Below the pieces are notes generated by a model. It searched no databases. It was not told the origin of the DNA and was given only the letters and a program-made list of their open reading frames with translations. The position numbers were made by a program, and so were the translations under genes. From CAWGCA01 sp963820955 (lineage in GTDB: Bacteria; Pseudomonadota; Gammaproteobacteria; Chromatiales; Chromatiaceae), in NCBI GenBank assembly GCA_963820955.1, contig CAWGCA010000048.1, positions 62,001-126,000 on the forward strand: a stretch of DNA of 64,000 nucleotides, in the 5' to 3' direction. Within the stretch, counting starts at the first letter, position 1. Every line of letters begins with the position of its first letter. This document shows, one piece after another, positions 1 through 8,780 of the stretch.

Positions 1-290
1 CGTAATACCATCCCAACGGCACTGCGCTGCACAAAAGCACTGACCCTAAAACGCCCCACTCCCTTGGCAGAAATCGCAAAATTGCACTCGCTGGTCTGAG
101 TAAACTCCTCCCGTTGGGCGGGCGACATGATACCAGCCACCAATTCCCGCGCATCCTGCTCACCGATCACATCCTTTGACACCGGCATGATGCGGCCATT
201 GACCTTTATACAAGGGGGCATACCGGCCGTGATAAACAGGTCGGAAGCCTTTTTCTGGGCCATCACTTTCAACAGCGCATCGAATTCCAT
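1..290 (-). CDS. pilU: PilU-type twitching motility ATPase (partial, N-terminal end)
   Basis: The gene reads leftward from an ATG at 290 and leaves the window, so only about 96 N-terminal residues are visible. They begin MEFDALLKVMAQKKASDLF and carry the PAS-like N-terminal fold segment of PilT/PilU ATPases (ASDLFITAG, VNGRIMPV, GRFRVSAF). A purine-rich ribosome site (GAGAGG) lies just upstream. It is 66 bases downstream of pilT on the same strand, the usual pilT-pilU order. PilU is the accessory retraction motor of type IV pili and works together with PilT. The catalytic Walker motifs lie outside the window. PilU rather than a second PilT is inferred from order and from MEFDALL versus MDIAELL. 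Confidence 0.9.
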   Translation of the reverse strand, partial: MEFDALLKVMAQKKASDLFITAGMPPCIKVNGRIMPVSKDVIGEQDARELVAGIMSPAQREEFTQTSECNFAISAKGVGRFRVSAFVQRSAVGMVL

Positions 291-356
291 GCTCAACCTC
301 TCATTTGGTCCTACACCACCTCAGCCCGCTGGGAATCCGCATAGTGCTAACGGGCC

Positions 357-1394
357 CTAGACAAAGATTTCCTTCTGGGTTGCCCGTGACTGGGCATCCA
401 GACGACTGATTACGCCTTTTTTGACCAGATCCTGCAGATGCTGATCCAATGTCTGCATACCGTGGGCCTGACCGGTCTGAATAGCCGAATACATCTGGGC
501 CACCTTGTCCTCCCTGATCAGATTTCGGATGGCCGGTGTGCCGACCATGATCTCCCAGGCGGCGGTGCGGCCGCCACCGATCTTTTTCAGCAGCGTCTGG
601 GCAATAACTGACCGCAGAGACTCCGATAGCATGGAGCGAACCATGCCTTTTTCGCCTGCCGGAAATACGTCGATGATACGGTCGATTGTCTTGGCAGCGG
701 AACTGGTATGCAGGGTCCCGAACACCAGATGCCCCGTCTCCGCCGCAGTCAGCGCCAGACGGATGGTCTCCAGGTCCCGCAACTCGCCGACCAGGATGAT
801 ATCTGGATCCTCACGCAGGGCGGAGCGCAGCGCCTCGGCAAACCCCAGGGTATCGCGATGCACCTCGCGCTGATTGATCAGACATTTCTTGCTGCTGTGT
901 ACAAACTCGATCGGATCCTCGATGGTAAGGATATGGGCATATTCGCTGTCGTTCTTGTAGTCCATCATGGCGGCGAGCGTAGTGGACTTGCCTGAGCCTG
1001 TTGGCCCGGTCACCAGAACCAGGCCTCTGGGTACGTTTACAACATCTTTGAACGTCTCCGGACAGCCCAGATCCTCTAAACTCAGCACCTTCGAGGGAAT
1101 GGTTCGAAACACGGCGCCCGCACCCCGGTCCTGGTTGAAGGCGTTAACACGAAACCGCGCCAGACCGGGTATTTCGAAAGAAAAGTCAGTCTCCAGAAAC
1201 TCCTCGAAGTCCTTGCGTTGCTTGTCATTCATGATGTCGTACACAAGGCCGTGTACCACTTTGTGTTCCAGGGCCGGCACATTGATGCGGCGAATGTCCC
1301 CATCCACGCGGATCATGGGAGGCAGGCCGGAAGAGAGGTGCAGGTCCGAAGCATCATGCTTAACGCTGAAGGCGAGAAGCTCGGCAATATCCAT
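357..1394 (-). CDS. pilT: Type IV pilus retraction ATPase PilT
   Basis: 345 residues, the usual PilT length, when started at the ATG giving MDIAELLAF; a longer reading from 1427 adds 11 residues with no family match. The start at 1394 is preceded by a GGGGGA ribosome site. Visible motifs: Walker A GPTGSGKSTT near residue 130, Asp-box TIEDPIEF, Walker B-type DIILVGELRD, His-box GHLVFGTLHT, and the PilT-specific C-terminal AIRNLIREDK element. PilT is the cytoplasmic hexameric ATPase that depolymerises type IV pili. It is divergent from yggS, a conserved gammaproteobacterial arrangement, and forms an operon with pilU. Confidence 0.97.
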   Translation of the reverse strand: MDIAELLAFSVKHDASDLHLSSGLPPMIRVDGDIRRINVPALEHKVVHGLVYDIMNDKQRKDFEEFLETDFSFEIPGLARFRVNAFNQDRGAGAVFRTIPSKVLSLEDLGCPETFKDVVNVPRGLVLVTGPTGSGKSTTLAAMMDYKNDSEYAHILTIEDPIEFVHSSKKCLINQREVHRDTLGFAEALRSALREDPDIILVGELRDLETIRLALTAAETGHLVFGTLHTSSAAKTIDRIIDVFPAGEKGMVRSMLSESLRSVIAQTLLKKIGGGRTAAWEIMVGTPAIRNLIREDKVAQMYSAIQTGQAHGMQTLDQHLQDLVKKGVISRLDAQSRATQKEIFV

Positions 1395-1575
1395 TCGATT
1401 TATCCCCCTGTAAACAGAAACCATCACCGCCGGCTGGTACTATCCCAGATCTACCGCCAGGGCACAGAGCAGGTTTTATAAAAACCAGTTAACCGAGGTT
1501 AACGGCGGCTAGCAGTTTTTGCTTTAATATCTACCCAAGGCGGTTGAAGTATAGCCGAGGAACGCGGTTAAGCTT
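1395..1575. promoter_or_regulatory. Divergent intergenic region pilT / yggS
   Basis: This 181-base AT-richer gap separates the leftward pilTU pair from the rightward yggS-proC operon and must carry both promoters. It contains the near-palindromic GGTTAACCTCGGTTAAC-like pattern (reading gttaaccgaggttaac, about 1487-1502), two copies of the half-site GTTAAC that could be an operator. No confident -35/-10 pair is assigned. Confidence 0.4.
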
Positions 1576-2280
1576 ATGAGTCTGATCAAAGCAGGGTTGG
1601 AAAAGGTAGTAGAGCGGATCCGGGAAGCGGAAAGGGTCTATGGCCGGCAATCGGGGTCGGTCAAGCTGCTGGCCGTCAGTAAAACCAGACCCGTCTGTGA
1701 CCTGAGGGAGGCCTGCCTGGCAGGACAGCAGCGCTTTGGCGAAAGCTACCTGCAGGAGGCACTGGAAAAAATAGGGCAACTGGATAACCAGGATGCAGAA
1801 TGGCATTTTATCGGACGGATTCAGAGTAACAAAACCCGCCCCATTGCGGAAAATTTCGACTGGGTCCACAGTATTGAAAATCTCAAGCAGGCAAAACGCA
1901 TCAATGAGCAGCGCCCGGACAACCTTCCGCCACTTAGTATCTGCCTGCAGGTCAAGATAGATCCTGAAGAGGACAAGGGCGGTATTGCACCCGGCGAATT
2001 GGCAGAACTGGTAGCGCAAATCAGTGAACTTCCATGCCTGCGCCTGCGCGGACTGATGACACTGCCTGCACCAAGCTCGAATCTGGAGTCCCAACGTCGC
2101 CCGTTTCGCAGACTGCGGGAATTACGGGACCAGCTTTCCAGTCCTCAGGTCCCGCTGGATACCCTATCCATGGGGATGTCTGCCGATCTGGAAGCGGCGA
2201 TCGCCGAAGGATCCACCATTGTTCGGGTGGGTACTGCTATCTTTGGGCCACGCAAACCGATTAATCAGCGTAGCCGCTAG
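1576..2280 (+). CDS. yggS: YggS family PLP homeostasis protein
   Basis: 234 residues, the normal length for the single-domain alanine-racemase-like PLP-binding protein YggS/PLPBP. The PLP lysine lies in LLAVSKTR (about residue 38). Other family motifs are FGESYLQEA, WHFIGRIQSNKTR, LRLRGLMTLP, LSMGMSADLEAAI and STIVRVGTAIFG. It has no known catalysis; it buffers pyridoxal phosphate and affects amino-acid and keto-acid balance. It is the first gene of the yggS-proC-yggT-yggU run, a widely conserved order. Confidence 0.97.
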   Translation: MSLIKAGLEKVVERIREAERVYGRQSGSVKLLAVSKTRPVCDLREACLAGQQRFGESYLQEALEKIGQLDNQDAEWHFIGRIQSNKTRPIAENFDWVHSIENLKQAKRINEQRPDNLPPLSICLQVKIDPEEDKGGIAPGELAELVAQISELPCLRLRGLMTLPAPSSNLESQRRPFRRLRELRDQLSSPQVPLDTLSMGMSADLEAAIAEGSTIVRVGTAIFGPRKPINQRSR

Positions 2281-2312
2281 AACGTGTAACAATTTGAAAA
2301 GGAATATTAGCT

Positions 2313-3173
2313 TTGAATAAAAACAGCGCCGCAAGACTCGTCGATAAGACCAGCAAAACCATTGCCTTTATCGGTGGTGGCAACATGGCAGCCAGCCTTA
2401 TCAGCGGACTGGTTTCCGACGACTACAACCCCAAAAGGATCATCGTCAGCGAACCTGATGCAGATAAACTGGCAGCCCTTGCCGCGCGTTTCGGCATCCA
2501 GTCTGCCGCAGACAATCAGGGTGCTGTCAGCCAGGCAGACGTGGCGGTACTGGCAGTAAAGCCCCAGGCCCTGGAACGGGTAGCCAAAGATCTCGCCCCA
2601 GCGGTACAGAAACAGCGCCCGTTGGTTATCTCTATCGTCGCCGGTATTCGCGAAAAAGACCTCCAACCCTGGCTGGGTGGTGGAGTCGCCCTGGTTCGCA
2701 CCATGCCCAATACCCCGGCAATGATCCAAACCGGAGCCACCGTACTCCATGCCGGCAAGTCAGTCTCCTCGGAACAGCGAGATCTGGCCGAGTCCATCCT
2801 GCGGGCGGTGGGGTTGACCCGCTGGGTCGACGTTGAGGACAAAATGGATGCTGTTACCGCCCTGTCCGGAAGCGGTCCCGCATACTTCTTTCTGGTGATG
2901 GAAGCCATGGAACAGGCCGGGCTGGAACTCGGCCTGCCAGCCGATACGACGCGCCTGCTCACCTTGCAGACCGCACTCGGTGCGGCACGTATGGCGATTG
3001 AGAGCAGCGACAGCCCCGCAACTCTGCGGGAGCGAGTTACCTCTCCCGGAGGCACCACAGAACAGGCCCTTCAGGCCCTGGAGGCCGGCGGAATACGGGA
3101 TCTGTTCCGGCAGGCACTCACGGCGGCGCGGGATCGATCCATCGAGCTCTCCTCCATTTTGGGAGATCACTGA
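2313..3173 (+). CDS. proC: Pyrroline-5-carboxylate reductase
   Basis: 286 residues. It reduces pyrroline-5-carboxylate to proline with NAD(P)H, the last step of proline synthesis. The Rossmann motif is IAFIGGGNMAASLI and the C-terminal signature is VTSPGGTTEQALQAL; the dimer segment ALSGSGPAYFF is also present. The only workable start is a TTG at 2313, because no ATG or GTG occurs before the Rossmann motif; an AAAAGGA element precedes it by about 12 bases. This gives a roughly 14-residue N-terminal extension compared with E. coli ProC. Its stop overlaps the start of yggT by one base (TGATG), indicating translational coupling. Confidence 0.97.
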   Translation: MNKNSAARLVDKTSKTIAFIGGGNMAASLISGLVSDDYNPKRIIVSEPDADKLAALAARFGIQSAADNQGAVSQADVAVLAVKPQALERVAKDLAPAVQKQRPLVISIVAGIREKDLQPWLGGGVALVRTMPNTPAMIQTGATVLHAGKSVSSEQRDLAESILRAVGLTRWVDVEDKMDAVTALSGSGPAYFFLVMEAMEQAGLELGLPADTTRLLTLQTALGAARMAIESSDSPATLRERVTSPGGTTEQALQALEAGGIRDLFRQALTAARDRSIELSSILGDH

Positions 3174-3751
3174 TGGGCAGCTCTTATCTGACCAATCCAC
3201 TCGTTTTTCTGATCCAGGTGCTGTTTGGCGCCTATATCCTGGTGGTGATGCTACGTTTCCTGCTGCAGTTGGTTCGGGCGGATTTCTACAACCCAGTTTC
3301 TCAGTTCGTGGTCAAGATAACAACACCGGTGCTAAGGCCGTTACGGCAGATGATACCAGGAGTCGGCGGCATCGATATCGCTTCCATCGTATTGATGTGG
3401 CTACTGAAATCGATGGAGTTGGGGCTCGTCATACTGATCAGCGGCAGCAGCGCCAATCTGTTGGCGGTCCTCGCTTGGTCTATTCCGGAGTTGATCAGCC
3501 TGTTGATAAACGTCTTCCTATTCGCGATTCTGATCCAGGTAATTCTCAGCTGGGTCAACCCAGGCGGATACAACCCGCTGTCGGCTCTCATTCATGGTCT
3601 GACCGAGCCGCTGCTGGGACCGGCGCGAAGACTAATTCCCCCTATCGGGGGGCTCGATCTGTCACCGATGCTGGTCATGATCGGACTAGTCCTGCTCAAG
3701 ATGCTCCTGCTCCCGCCGTTACAGGTGCTGATGGCCAGCCCATTCAGATGA
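3173..3751 (+). CDS. yggT: YggT family integral membrane protein (two YGGT repeats)
   Basis: 192 residues with two YGGT repeats: each has hydrophobic helices followed by a P-rich turn (YNPVSQFVVKITTPVLRPLR and, later, YNPLSALIHGLTEPLLGPARRLIPP). About four membrane segments are predicted. The exact role is unresolved; family members have been linked to osmotic shock tolerance and membrane protein assembly. It overlaps proC by 1 base and yggU by 4 bases (ATGA). Confidence 0.93.
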   Translation: MGSSYLTNPLVFLIQVLFGAYILVVMLRFLLQLVRADFYNPVSQFVVKITTPVLRPLRQMIPGVGGIDIASIVLMWLLKSMELGLVILISGSSANLLAVLAWSIPELISLLINVFLFAILIQVILSWVNPGGYNPLSALIHGLTEPLLGPARRLIPPIGGLDLSPMLVMIGLVLLKMLLLPPLQVLMASPFR

Positions 3752-4047
3752 AGCCGCAGAATCCCTCCTGGTACCGATGGGAGGGGGACGAACTGCTGCT
3801 TTTTCTGCGGGTTCAACCCAGGGCGAACCTCGATGAGTTCGTCGCCCCGCACGGCGACCGCTACAAGGTTCGCATCACGGCATCGCCGGTGGAGGGAAAG
3901 GCCAATGCCCAACTGCTCCGATTTCTGGCCAAATCCTTTGGTGTGAGTAAGGGTCAGGTCAGCCTTATGACTGGAGAGCACGGCAGAAACAAAGGGGTAA
4001 GAATCCGTTCGCCGCGGAAGATACCAATTCCGGTCAACCGCAACTGA
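3748..4047 (+). CDS. yggU: DUF167 / YggU family small protein
   Basis: 99 residues from the ATG that overlaps the yggT stop (ATGA). The same frame stays open far upstream to 2980, but those residues are an out-of-frame reading of proC and yggT and are not credible. The DUF167 signature is present: LLLFLRVQPRANLDEF, VRITASPVEGKANAQLL and GVSKGQVSLMTGEHGRNK. Function is unknown although the fold is solved. It is commonly downstream of yggT. Confidence 0.93.
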   Translation: MKPQNPSWYRWEGDELLLFLRVQPRANLDEFVAPHGDRYKVRITASPVEGKANAQLLRFLAKSFGVSKGQVSLMTGEHGRNKGVRIRSPRKIPIPVNRN

Positions 4048-4054
4048 TTGAAAA

Positions 4055-6037
4055 ATGCAGAAGTCACACCTGAAAAAACAGCTTCAAGCCTACCAACAGT
4101 GGAAATCCGTCCTGATAAAAACCATGGACGACTACCGCGCCTGGATGAAGAAATACCGGCTCACAACAGCAGATAGTGAGCGTCGGATTCGGGCCTGCCG
4201 TGATGCTCTGGGCGAGGACCGGCTCACCGTTGCCGTGGTGGCAGAATTCTCCCGTGGCAAAACCGAGCTGATCAATGCGATCTTTTTTGCTGATTACGGC
4301 CGTCGCCTGCTTCCGTCCAGCGCCGGTCGCACCACCATGTGCCCCACCGAAATGTTTTACGACCGGGAAACGGGGCACTCCTATGTTCGCCTGCTTCCTA
4401 TTGAGACCCGGCTCCAGGATGACAGTCTCGCGGAATTGAAAAAAAATCCGGACGCCTGGGTAAACTACCCGCTTGACCTGGCTTCGATGGACCAGGTGGA
4501 AGACTGTCTGCGAGAGGTGATTCAGACCCGAACGGTCTGCCTGGACGAAGCAGTACGCCTCGGTCTTTATGATGCCGAACAGCATCCACACCTTTCAACC
4601 CCTCCCGATTCGGTGGAAATACCCAAGTGGCGTCACGCCCTGATCTCCTTCCCCCATCCGCTGCTGCAACAGGGATTAGTGATTCTTGACACCCCAGGAC
4701 TCAACGCCCTCGGCAGTGAACCAGAGCTGACCCTGAACATGCTCTCCTCAGCCCAGGCGGTGCTGTTCGTGCTGGCAGCAGATGCCGGCGTCACCCGGAC
4801 TGACCTCGAGATGTGGCAAAATCACATCAAGGGCTTTCATCGCCGCCGACAACAGGGCCTGATGGTAGTCCTGAATAAGGCGGATACCCTGTGGGACGAA
4901 TTGCAGGACGAAGCGGCCATCACCACTACCATCGAGCAGCAGCGGGATACCACTGCCAAAATCCTCGGTATTCAGCGCAGCGCCATCTTCCCCGCGTCTG
5001 CCCAGAAAGGATTGTTGGCAAAGATCAATGGGGATGAGGCGTTACTGGAACGAAGCGCCTTGCCGATTCTGGAACGCTACCTGTCAAGGGATATCCTGAC
5101 TGCCCGGAAAGAGATCATTCAGGACACCATTACCGCTGAAATTTCCCACATGCTGGAAAATACCATTGCGGTGGTGGCGACCAAGCTAAATGGGATCAAG
5201 GCACAGCGCGAGGAATTGGATGGGCTCAGCGGCAAGAGCGGGGATGTAATCGAGCACCTGATGCAAAAAACACGGGAGGAGCAGGCAGCCTACCTCCAGG
5301 ACGTCAATCAATTCCAGCGTAATCGCCAAGCGCTAAAAGCACAGGCTACGAGTCTTAGACAGACGCTGAACCTGCAGCAACTGGAGCTGCTGGTCGACCA
5401 AACCCACCGCCGAATGACAAACAACTGGACCACTTTGGGGCTGAAAAATAACATGCGCCAACTGTTCCGTGAGATGCGCGACAATATGCAGCAGGTAGTG
5501 GATGAGAGCGAGAAGGCACGCAAGCTGCTGCGGAGTATTTACCGCCGTTTTCAAAATCAGCACGGCTTTTCGGTGATACAGCCCAAGATGTTTTCCATCA
5601 TGCGCTACCGGGTGGAACTGGAGCTCTTGTTTCAGGAAGCCGAGGCTTTCCGCAACAACCCAATGACCGCAATGACCGAGAAACATTTCGTGATCAGGCG
5701 ATTTTTCATGGTGATCGTCAGCCGAGCCCGAATGATCTTCGCTACTGCACGCAATGAGGTAGATGACTGGCTGAACACGGCGCTGGAACCATTGGTGCTC
5801 CAGATCGATGAACACCGCGACCGGATGGAGATGCGGCTGCATGACCTGAAGAAGGTCAGTCACTCCCGGGAGACCCTGGATAAGCGCGTTGCGGAACTGA
5901 AAAAACAGGAAAAAGCCATTACCCGGCAACAGGTTATCTTACGCAATATGTACGGGACCTTGAACGACAGCCGCCCCCTGGCCGAAGGGGAACGCCCCCG
6001 CCCCCACCTGGTACACAATCGCACCGCTTCACGCTGA
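4055..6037 (+). CDS. Dynamin-like GTPase
   Basis: 660 residues. The N-terminal GTPase shows a G1 loop AEFSRGKTEL near residue 68, G3 DTPGLNALG near residue 214 and G4 LNKAD near residue 275, the pattern of bacterial dynamin family proteins. The C-terminal half (about 345-640) is rich in long heptad-like helices (TREEQAAYLQDVNQFQ, KKVSHSRETLDKRVAELKKQ), as expected of a dynamin stalk. There is a basic hydrophobic patch, RRFFMVIVSRARMIFA, that could contact membrane. It starts 7 bases after yggU and is probably co-transcribed with it. Bacterial dynamins remodel or protect membranes; the specific role here is unknown. The assignment rests on motifs. Confidence 0.88.
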   Translation: MQKSHLKKQLQAYQQWKSVLIKTMDDYRAWMKKYRLTTADSERRIRACRDALGEDRLTVAVVAEFSRGKTELINAIFFADYGRRLLPSSAGRTTMCPTEMFYDRETGHSYVRLLPIETRLQDDSLAELKKNPDAWVNYPLDLASMDQVEDCLREVIQTRTVCLDEAVRLGLYDAEQHPHLSTPPDSVEIPKWRHALISFPHPLLQQGLVILDTPGLNALGSEPELTLNMLSSAQAVLFVLAADAGVTRTDLEMWQNHIKGFHRRRQQGLMVVLNKADTLWDELQDEAAITTTIEQQRDTTAKILGIQRSAIFPASAQKGLLAKINGDEALLERSALPILERYLSRDILTARKEIIQDTITAEISHMLENTIAVVATKLNGIKAQREELDGLSGKSGDVIEHLMQKTREEQAAYLQDVNQFQRNRQALKAQATSLRQTLNLQQLELLVDQTHRRMTNNWTTLGLKNNMRQLFREMRDNMQQVVDESEKARKLLRSIYRRFQNQHGFSVIQPKMFSIMRYRVELELLFQEAEAFRNNPMTAMTEKHFVIRRFFMVIVSRARMIFATARNEVDDWLNTALEPLVLQIDEHRDRMEMRLHDLKKVSHSRETLDKRVAELKKQEKAITRQQVILRNMYGTLNDSRPLAEGERPRPHLVHNRTASR

Positions 6038-6172
6038 GTCAATCAAAAGCCACGCGAAACCGACCCTGTCTACCTGTCCTCCCCGGGTTGACTCGCTCCG
6101 GTACCCCTTTGCCGTCAATACTGCAATATTCCAGGAATCCAGATAAGATCACCTGTAACAACAGGAGGCACC

Positions 6173-6619
6173 ATGAGAACAGCATTGAACACTAGCCTAT
6201 GGATTTCTCTGTTACTGTTACTGCCACCGGCTACATTGGCAGACAATAGCACCAAAGCCGCTGATTACACGATTCACCACAACGCCATCCCTACCGCTAT
6301 TCTGATACCCGAGATCGCCAGTACCTATGGCATCGTACGCAGCAAGTACCGAGGTATACTGAATGTCAGCGTTATCCAAGAGGTGCCCGGCACCACAGGC
6401 AGGCCAGTGAGCGCACAAATCGAAGCACAGGCCAGCAACCTGTTGGGGCAAATCAGCAATCTCAAACTGCGAGAGATTCGGGAGGGAGACGCTATCTACT
6501 ACATCGGCGAGTTTCCCATTGTTGATCGGGAGACCCTCCGCTTCTCTCTGCAGGTTAAACCGAGCGGCCGGGAGACCCCTATCGCTGCAGAACTGAGCCA
6601 GCAATTCTTCATCGACTGA
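6173..6619 (+). CDS. DUF4426 secreted protein
   Basis: 148 residues with a clear signal peptide (MRTALNTSLWISLLLLLPP, cleavage likely after ATLA) followed by the DUF4426 pattern YTIHHNAIPTAILIPEIA, YGIVRSKYRGILNVSV and TLRFSLQVKP. Periplasmic location is inferred. The start has a strong AGGAGG site (aacaggaggcaccATG). In pseudomonads and relatives this family lies after metX-metW in the proC-yggT neighbourhood; here metX and metW are absent and a dynamin gene takes their place. Biochemical role unknown. Confidence 0.85.
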   Translation: MRTALNTSLWISLLLLLPPATLADNSTKAADYTIHHNAIPTAILIPEIASTYGIVRSKYRGILNVSVIQEVPGTTGRPVSAQIEAQASNLLGQISNLKLREIREGDAIYYIGEFPIVDRETLRFSLQVKPSGRETPIAAELSQQFFID

Positions 6620-7095
6620 GGCAGTCGGCGCCCCGGACCCGGACTACGCAGCGTAGATATTCAGGGCGGTTTCATACGGTGCTGTCCACGGTGCCAAACG
6701 ATTCTGTCATCTCACCCGTCTGTGCACCCATTTCGTTGGCATTCGGCTTGGACAATCCGGCTCCGGTCTGGAACAATGCCTGCCGATGAAGTCTCGACTC
6801 CGCGCGGGCGATCGACCTGTCGCGATGGCCCGACAGGGTGGTCAGCACCCTTAAAAAGGAGCAGGATATCACCATCGGAAAAACCTTTGGCGCCGAATAT
6901 GTTCAACCTGCAAAGTCTTTTCGACCGTAGCGGCCATTCATGGCCCCGGCGGTACCGCAATCACCCGCGGAATTTGGTTGCACACGTTCATAGTCAAGTG
7001 CGCCTCGCCCCTACCAATCCTGTTTCCCACTACCCATGGTCATAGATCAGCAGTCGAACCCAGGGCAACGTGTTTACATTGGAGATATCAGAAGC
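6620..7095. other. Gene-poor stretch between DUF4426 gene and kdsD
   Basis: No convincing gene in 476 bases. Short open frames on both strands carry no motif I recognise. A short plus-strand run near 6836-6920 (VVSTLKKEQDITIGKTFGAE) reads like protein but is bounded by stops and lacks a start, so it may be a relic of a lost gene. The end of the stretch must contain the kdsD promoter and the ribosome site GGAG before 7096. Confidence 0.4.
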
Positions 7096-8094
7096 ATGAA
7101 CAAGCGTCCCCATCCCGCCCCGGAAGAAGCGGAGAAGCTGCAGGCACTGGGATTGGCCGTGATACGCAACGAAGCAGCCGCGGTAAAGGCGCTGGAGGAG
7201 AGAATTTCGGGCGATTTCGTCCAGGCCTGCTGCTTTATGCTGGCGTGCGAAGGACGCATCGTGGTCACCGGCATGGGAAAATCCGGGCATATCGGCAACA
7301 AGATTGCCGCTACCTTGGCAAGCACCGGCAGCCCGGCGTTCTTTGTTCATCCTGGTGAGGCCAGCCACGGCGACCTGGGCATGATCACGGGAAAAGACGT
7401 CGTGCTGGCACTTTCCAATTCCGGAGAGACCGCAGAACTGCTTACCATACTGCCGTTGATTAAACGGCTTGGCGCCCCCCTGATTGCGATGACCGGCAAC
7501 CCGGGATCGAATCTGGCGCGGGAAGCCGATGTCCACGTCGATGTCAGTGTAGAGCAGGAGGCCTGCCCGCTGAACCTCGCCCCAACCTCGAGTACCACTG
7601 CAACCCTGGCGATGGGTGATGCACTGGCCATTGCCCTGTTGGAAGCCAGGGGATTCACCGAGGCCGATTTCGCTCTTTCCCATCCAGGTGGCAGCCTGGG
7701 ACGCCGTTTGTTGCTGCACATCGGAGACATCATGCACGCGGGCGCACAGATACCCATCGTGCAGGAGTCCGATACGCTGCGAAGCGCACTGATGGAGATG
7801 ACAAACAAAGGACTGGGCATGACCTCCGTGGTCGATTCCGAGGGCCGACTTACCGGCATCTACACCGACGGTGATTTGCGCCGCACCCTGGACCATGGTG
7901 TCGACGTCCACAACTGCCGAATCGCCGAAGTGATGACAAAAGGCTGCACCACCGCCAGCGCCAATCTGCTGGCTGCCGAAGGATTGAAGATCATGGAGGA
8001 AAATAAAATCAACTCTCTACTCATTGTGGACGACCAGCACCAGGTGATCGGCGCCCTCAATATGCACGATCTCCTGCGGGCAGGGGTGGTATGA
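7096..8094 (+). CDS. kdsD: D-arabinose 5-phosphate isomerase
   Basis: 332 residues from the ATG preceded by TTGGAGAT; an upstream ATG at 7036 adds 20 unrelated residues. It interconverts ribulose 5-phosphate and arabinose 5-phosphate, the first step of KDO synthesis. The SIS sugar isomerase domain covers about residues 45-185 (GMGKSGHIGNK, SNSGETAELL, PTSSTTATLAMGDALA, SHPGGSLGRRLL) and is followed by two CBS domains (GIYTDGDLRRTL, VIGALNMHDLLRAG). First gene of the KDO/LPS-transport cluster. Confidence 0.96.
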   Translation: MNKRPHPAPEEAEKLQALGLAVIRNEAAAVKALEERISGDFVQACCFMLACEGRIVVTGMGKSGHIGNKIAATLASTGSPAFFVHPGEASHGDLGMITGKDVVLALSNSGETAELLTILPLIKRLGAPLIAMTGNPGSNLAREADVHVDVSVEQEACPLNLAPTSSTTATLAMGDALAIALLEARGFTEADFALSHPGGSLGRRLLLHIGDIMHAGAQIPIVQESDTLRSALMEMTNKGLGMTSVVDSEGRLTGIYTDGDLRRTLDHGVDVHNCRIAEVMTKGCTTASANLLAAEGLKIMEENKINSLLIVDDQHQVIGALNMHDLLRAGVV

Positions 8095-8215
8095 AAAAAT
8101 TAGCCGCAGAAACACCTTGGAGCAGACAGGGATATAGCCCGTCTGCAAGCAAAATCCGCCATACCCCGCCCGCCTTTTACAACCAAACATTTAGATTTTT
8201 ATACAAGGTGATGTT

Positions 8216-8743
8216 ATGCAGGACATACTGGAAAAAGCAGCTCAGATACGACTTGTAATCTTTGATGTGGATGGTGTTTTAACCGATGGCAGTCTGTATC
8301 TCGGAGACGACGGCCAGGAGTATAAGGCGTTCAACTCTAAGGATGGACTCGGAATGAAAATGCTCCGCGCATCCGGGGTCGAAATCGGTATTATCACCGC
8401 CCGCACCTCGCAGGTAGTGGCCAAGCGGATGGAAAGCCTCGATATCCAGCACGTCTATCAGGGAAGAGAAGATAAGCTACCCGCATTCGAAGAGTTAATC
8501 GAGAAACTTCAGCTGAGCGAAACACGGGTTGCCTATGTAGGAGACGATGTGGTGGATCTTCCCATCATGCGCCGCGTTGGCCTTGCCATTGCCGTACAGG
8601 ATGCCCATAAAATAGTAATGCAACATGCCCACTGGCAGACGGGCTCCCCCGGCGGGCGAGGGGCAGCCCGGGAGGTATGCGAGTTACTGATGGAAGCCCA
8701 AGGCACCCTGCAGGCCGCCCTGGCGCGCTACCTCACCCGGTAA
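8216..8743 (+). CDS. kdsC: KDO 8-phosphate phosphatase
   Basis: 175 residues, the family's usual size. A C0-type HAD phosphatase: catalytic motif I FDVDGVLTDG (both Asp present), motif II Thr in IITARTS, and the Asp pair in motif IV VGDDVVDLPIM. It removes phosphate from KDO 8-phosphate in the cytoplasm. The ribosome site AAGGTGATGTT precedes the ATG. It ends only 37 bases before lptA; lptC, which normally sits between them, is absent. Confidence 0.97.
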   Translation: MQDILEKAAQIRLVIFDVDGVLTDGSLYLGDDGQEYKAFNSKDGLGMKMLRASGVEIGIITARTSQVVAKRMESLDIQHVYQGREDKLPAFEELIEKLQLSETRVAYVGDDVVDLPIMRRVGLAIAVQDAHKIVMQHAHWQTGSPGGRGAAREVCELLMEAQGTLQAALARYLTR

Positions 8744-8780
8744 ACTGATTTACTGCCTATAGCTCAACCCGGAGGTAACG

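Noticed and set aside
127..360. Open frame on the plus strand over pilU
   Set aside because: Antisense reading of pilU and the pilT-pilU gap; no motif.
2980..3747. Long plus-strand frame running into yggU
   Set aside because: Out-of-frame reading across proC and yggT; only the part from 3748 matches DUF167.
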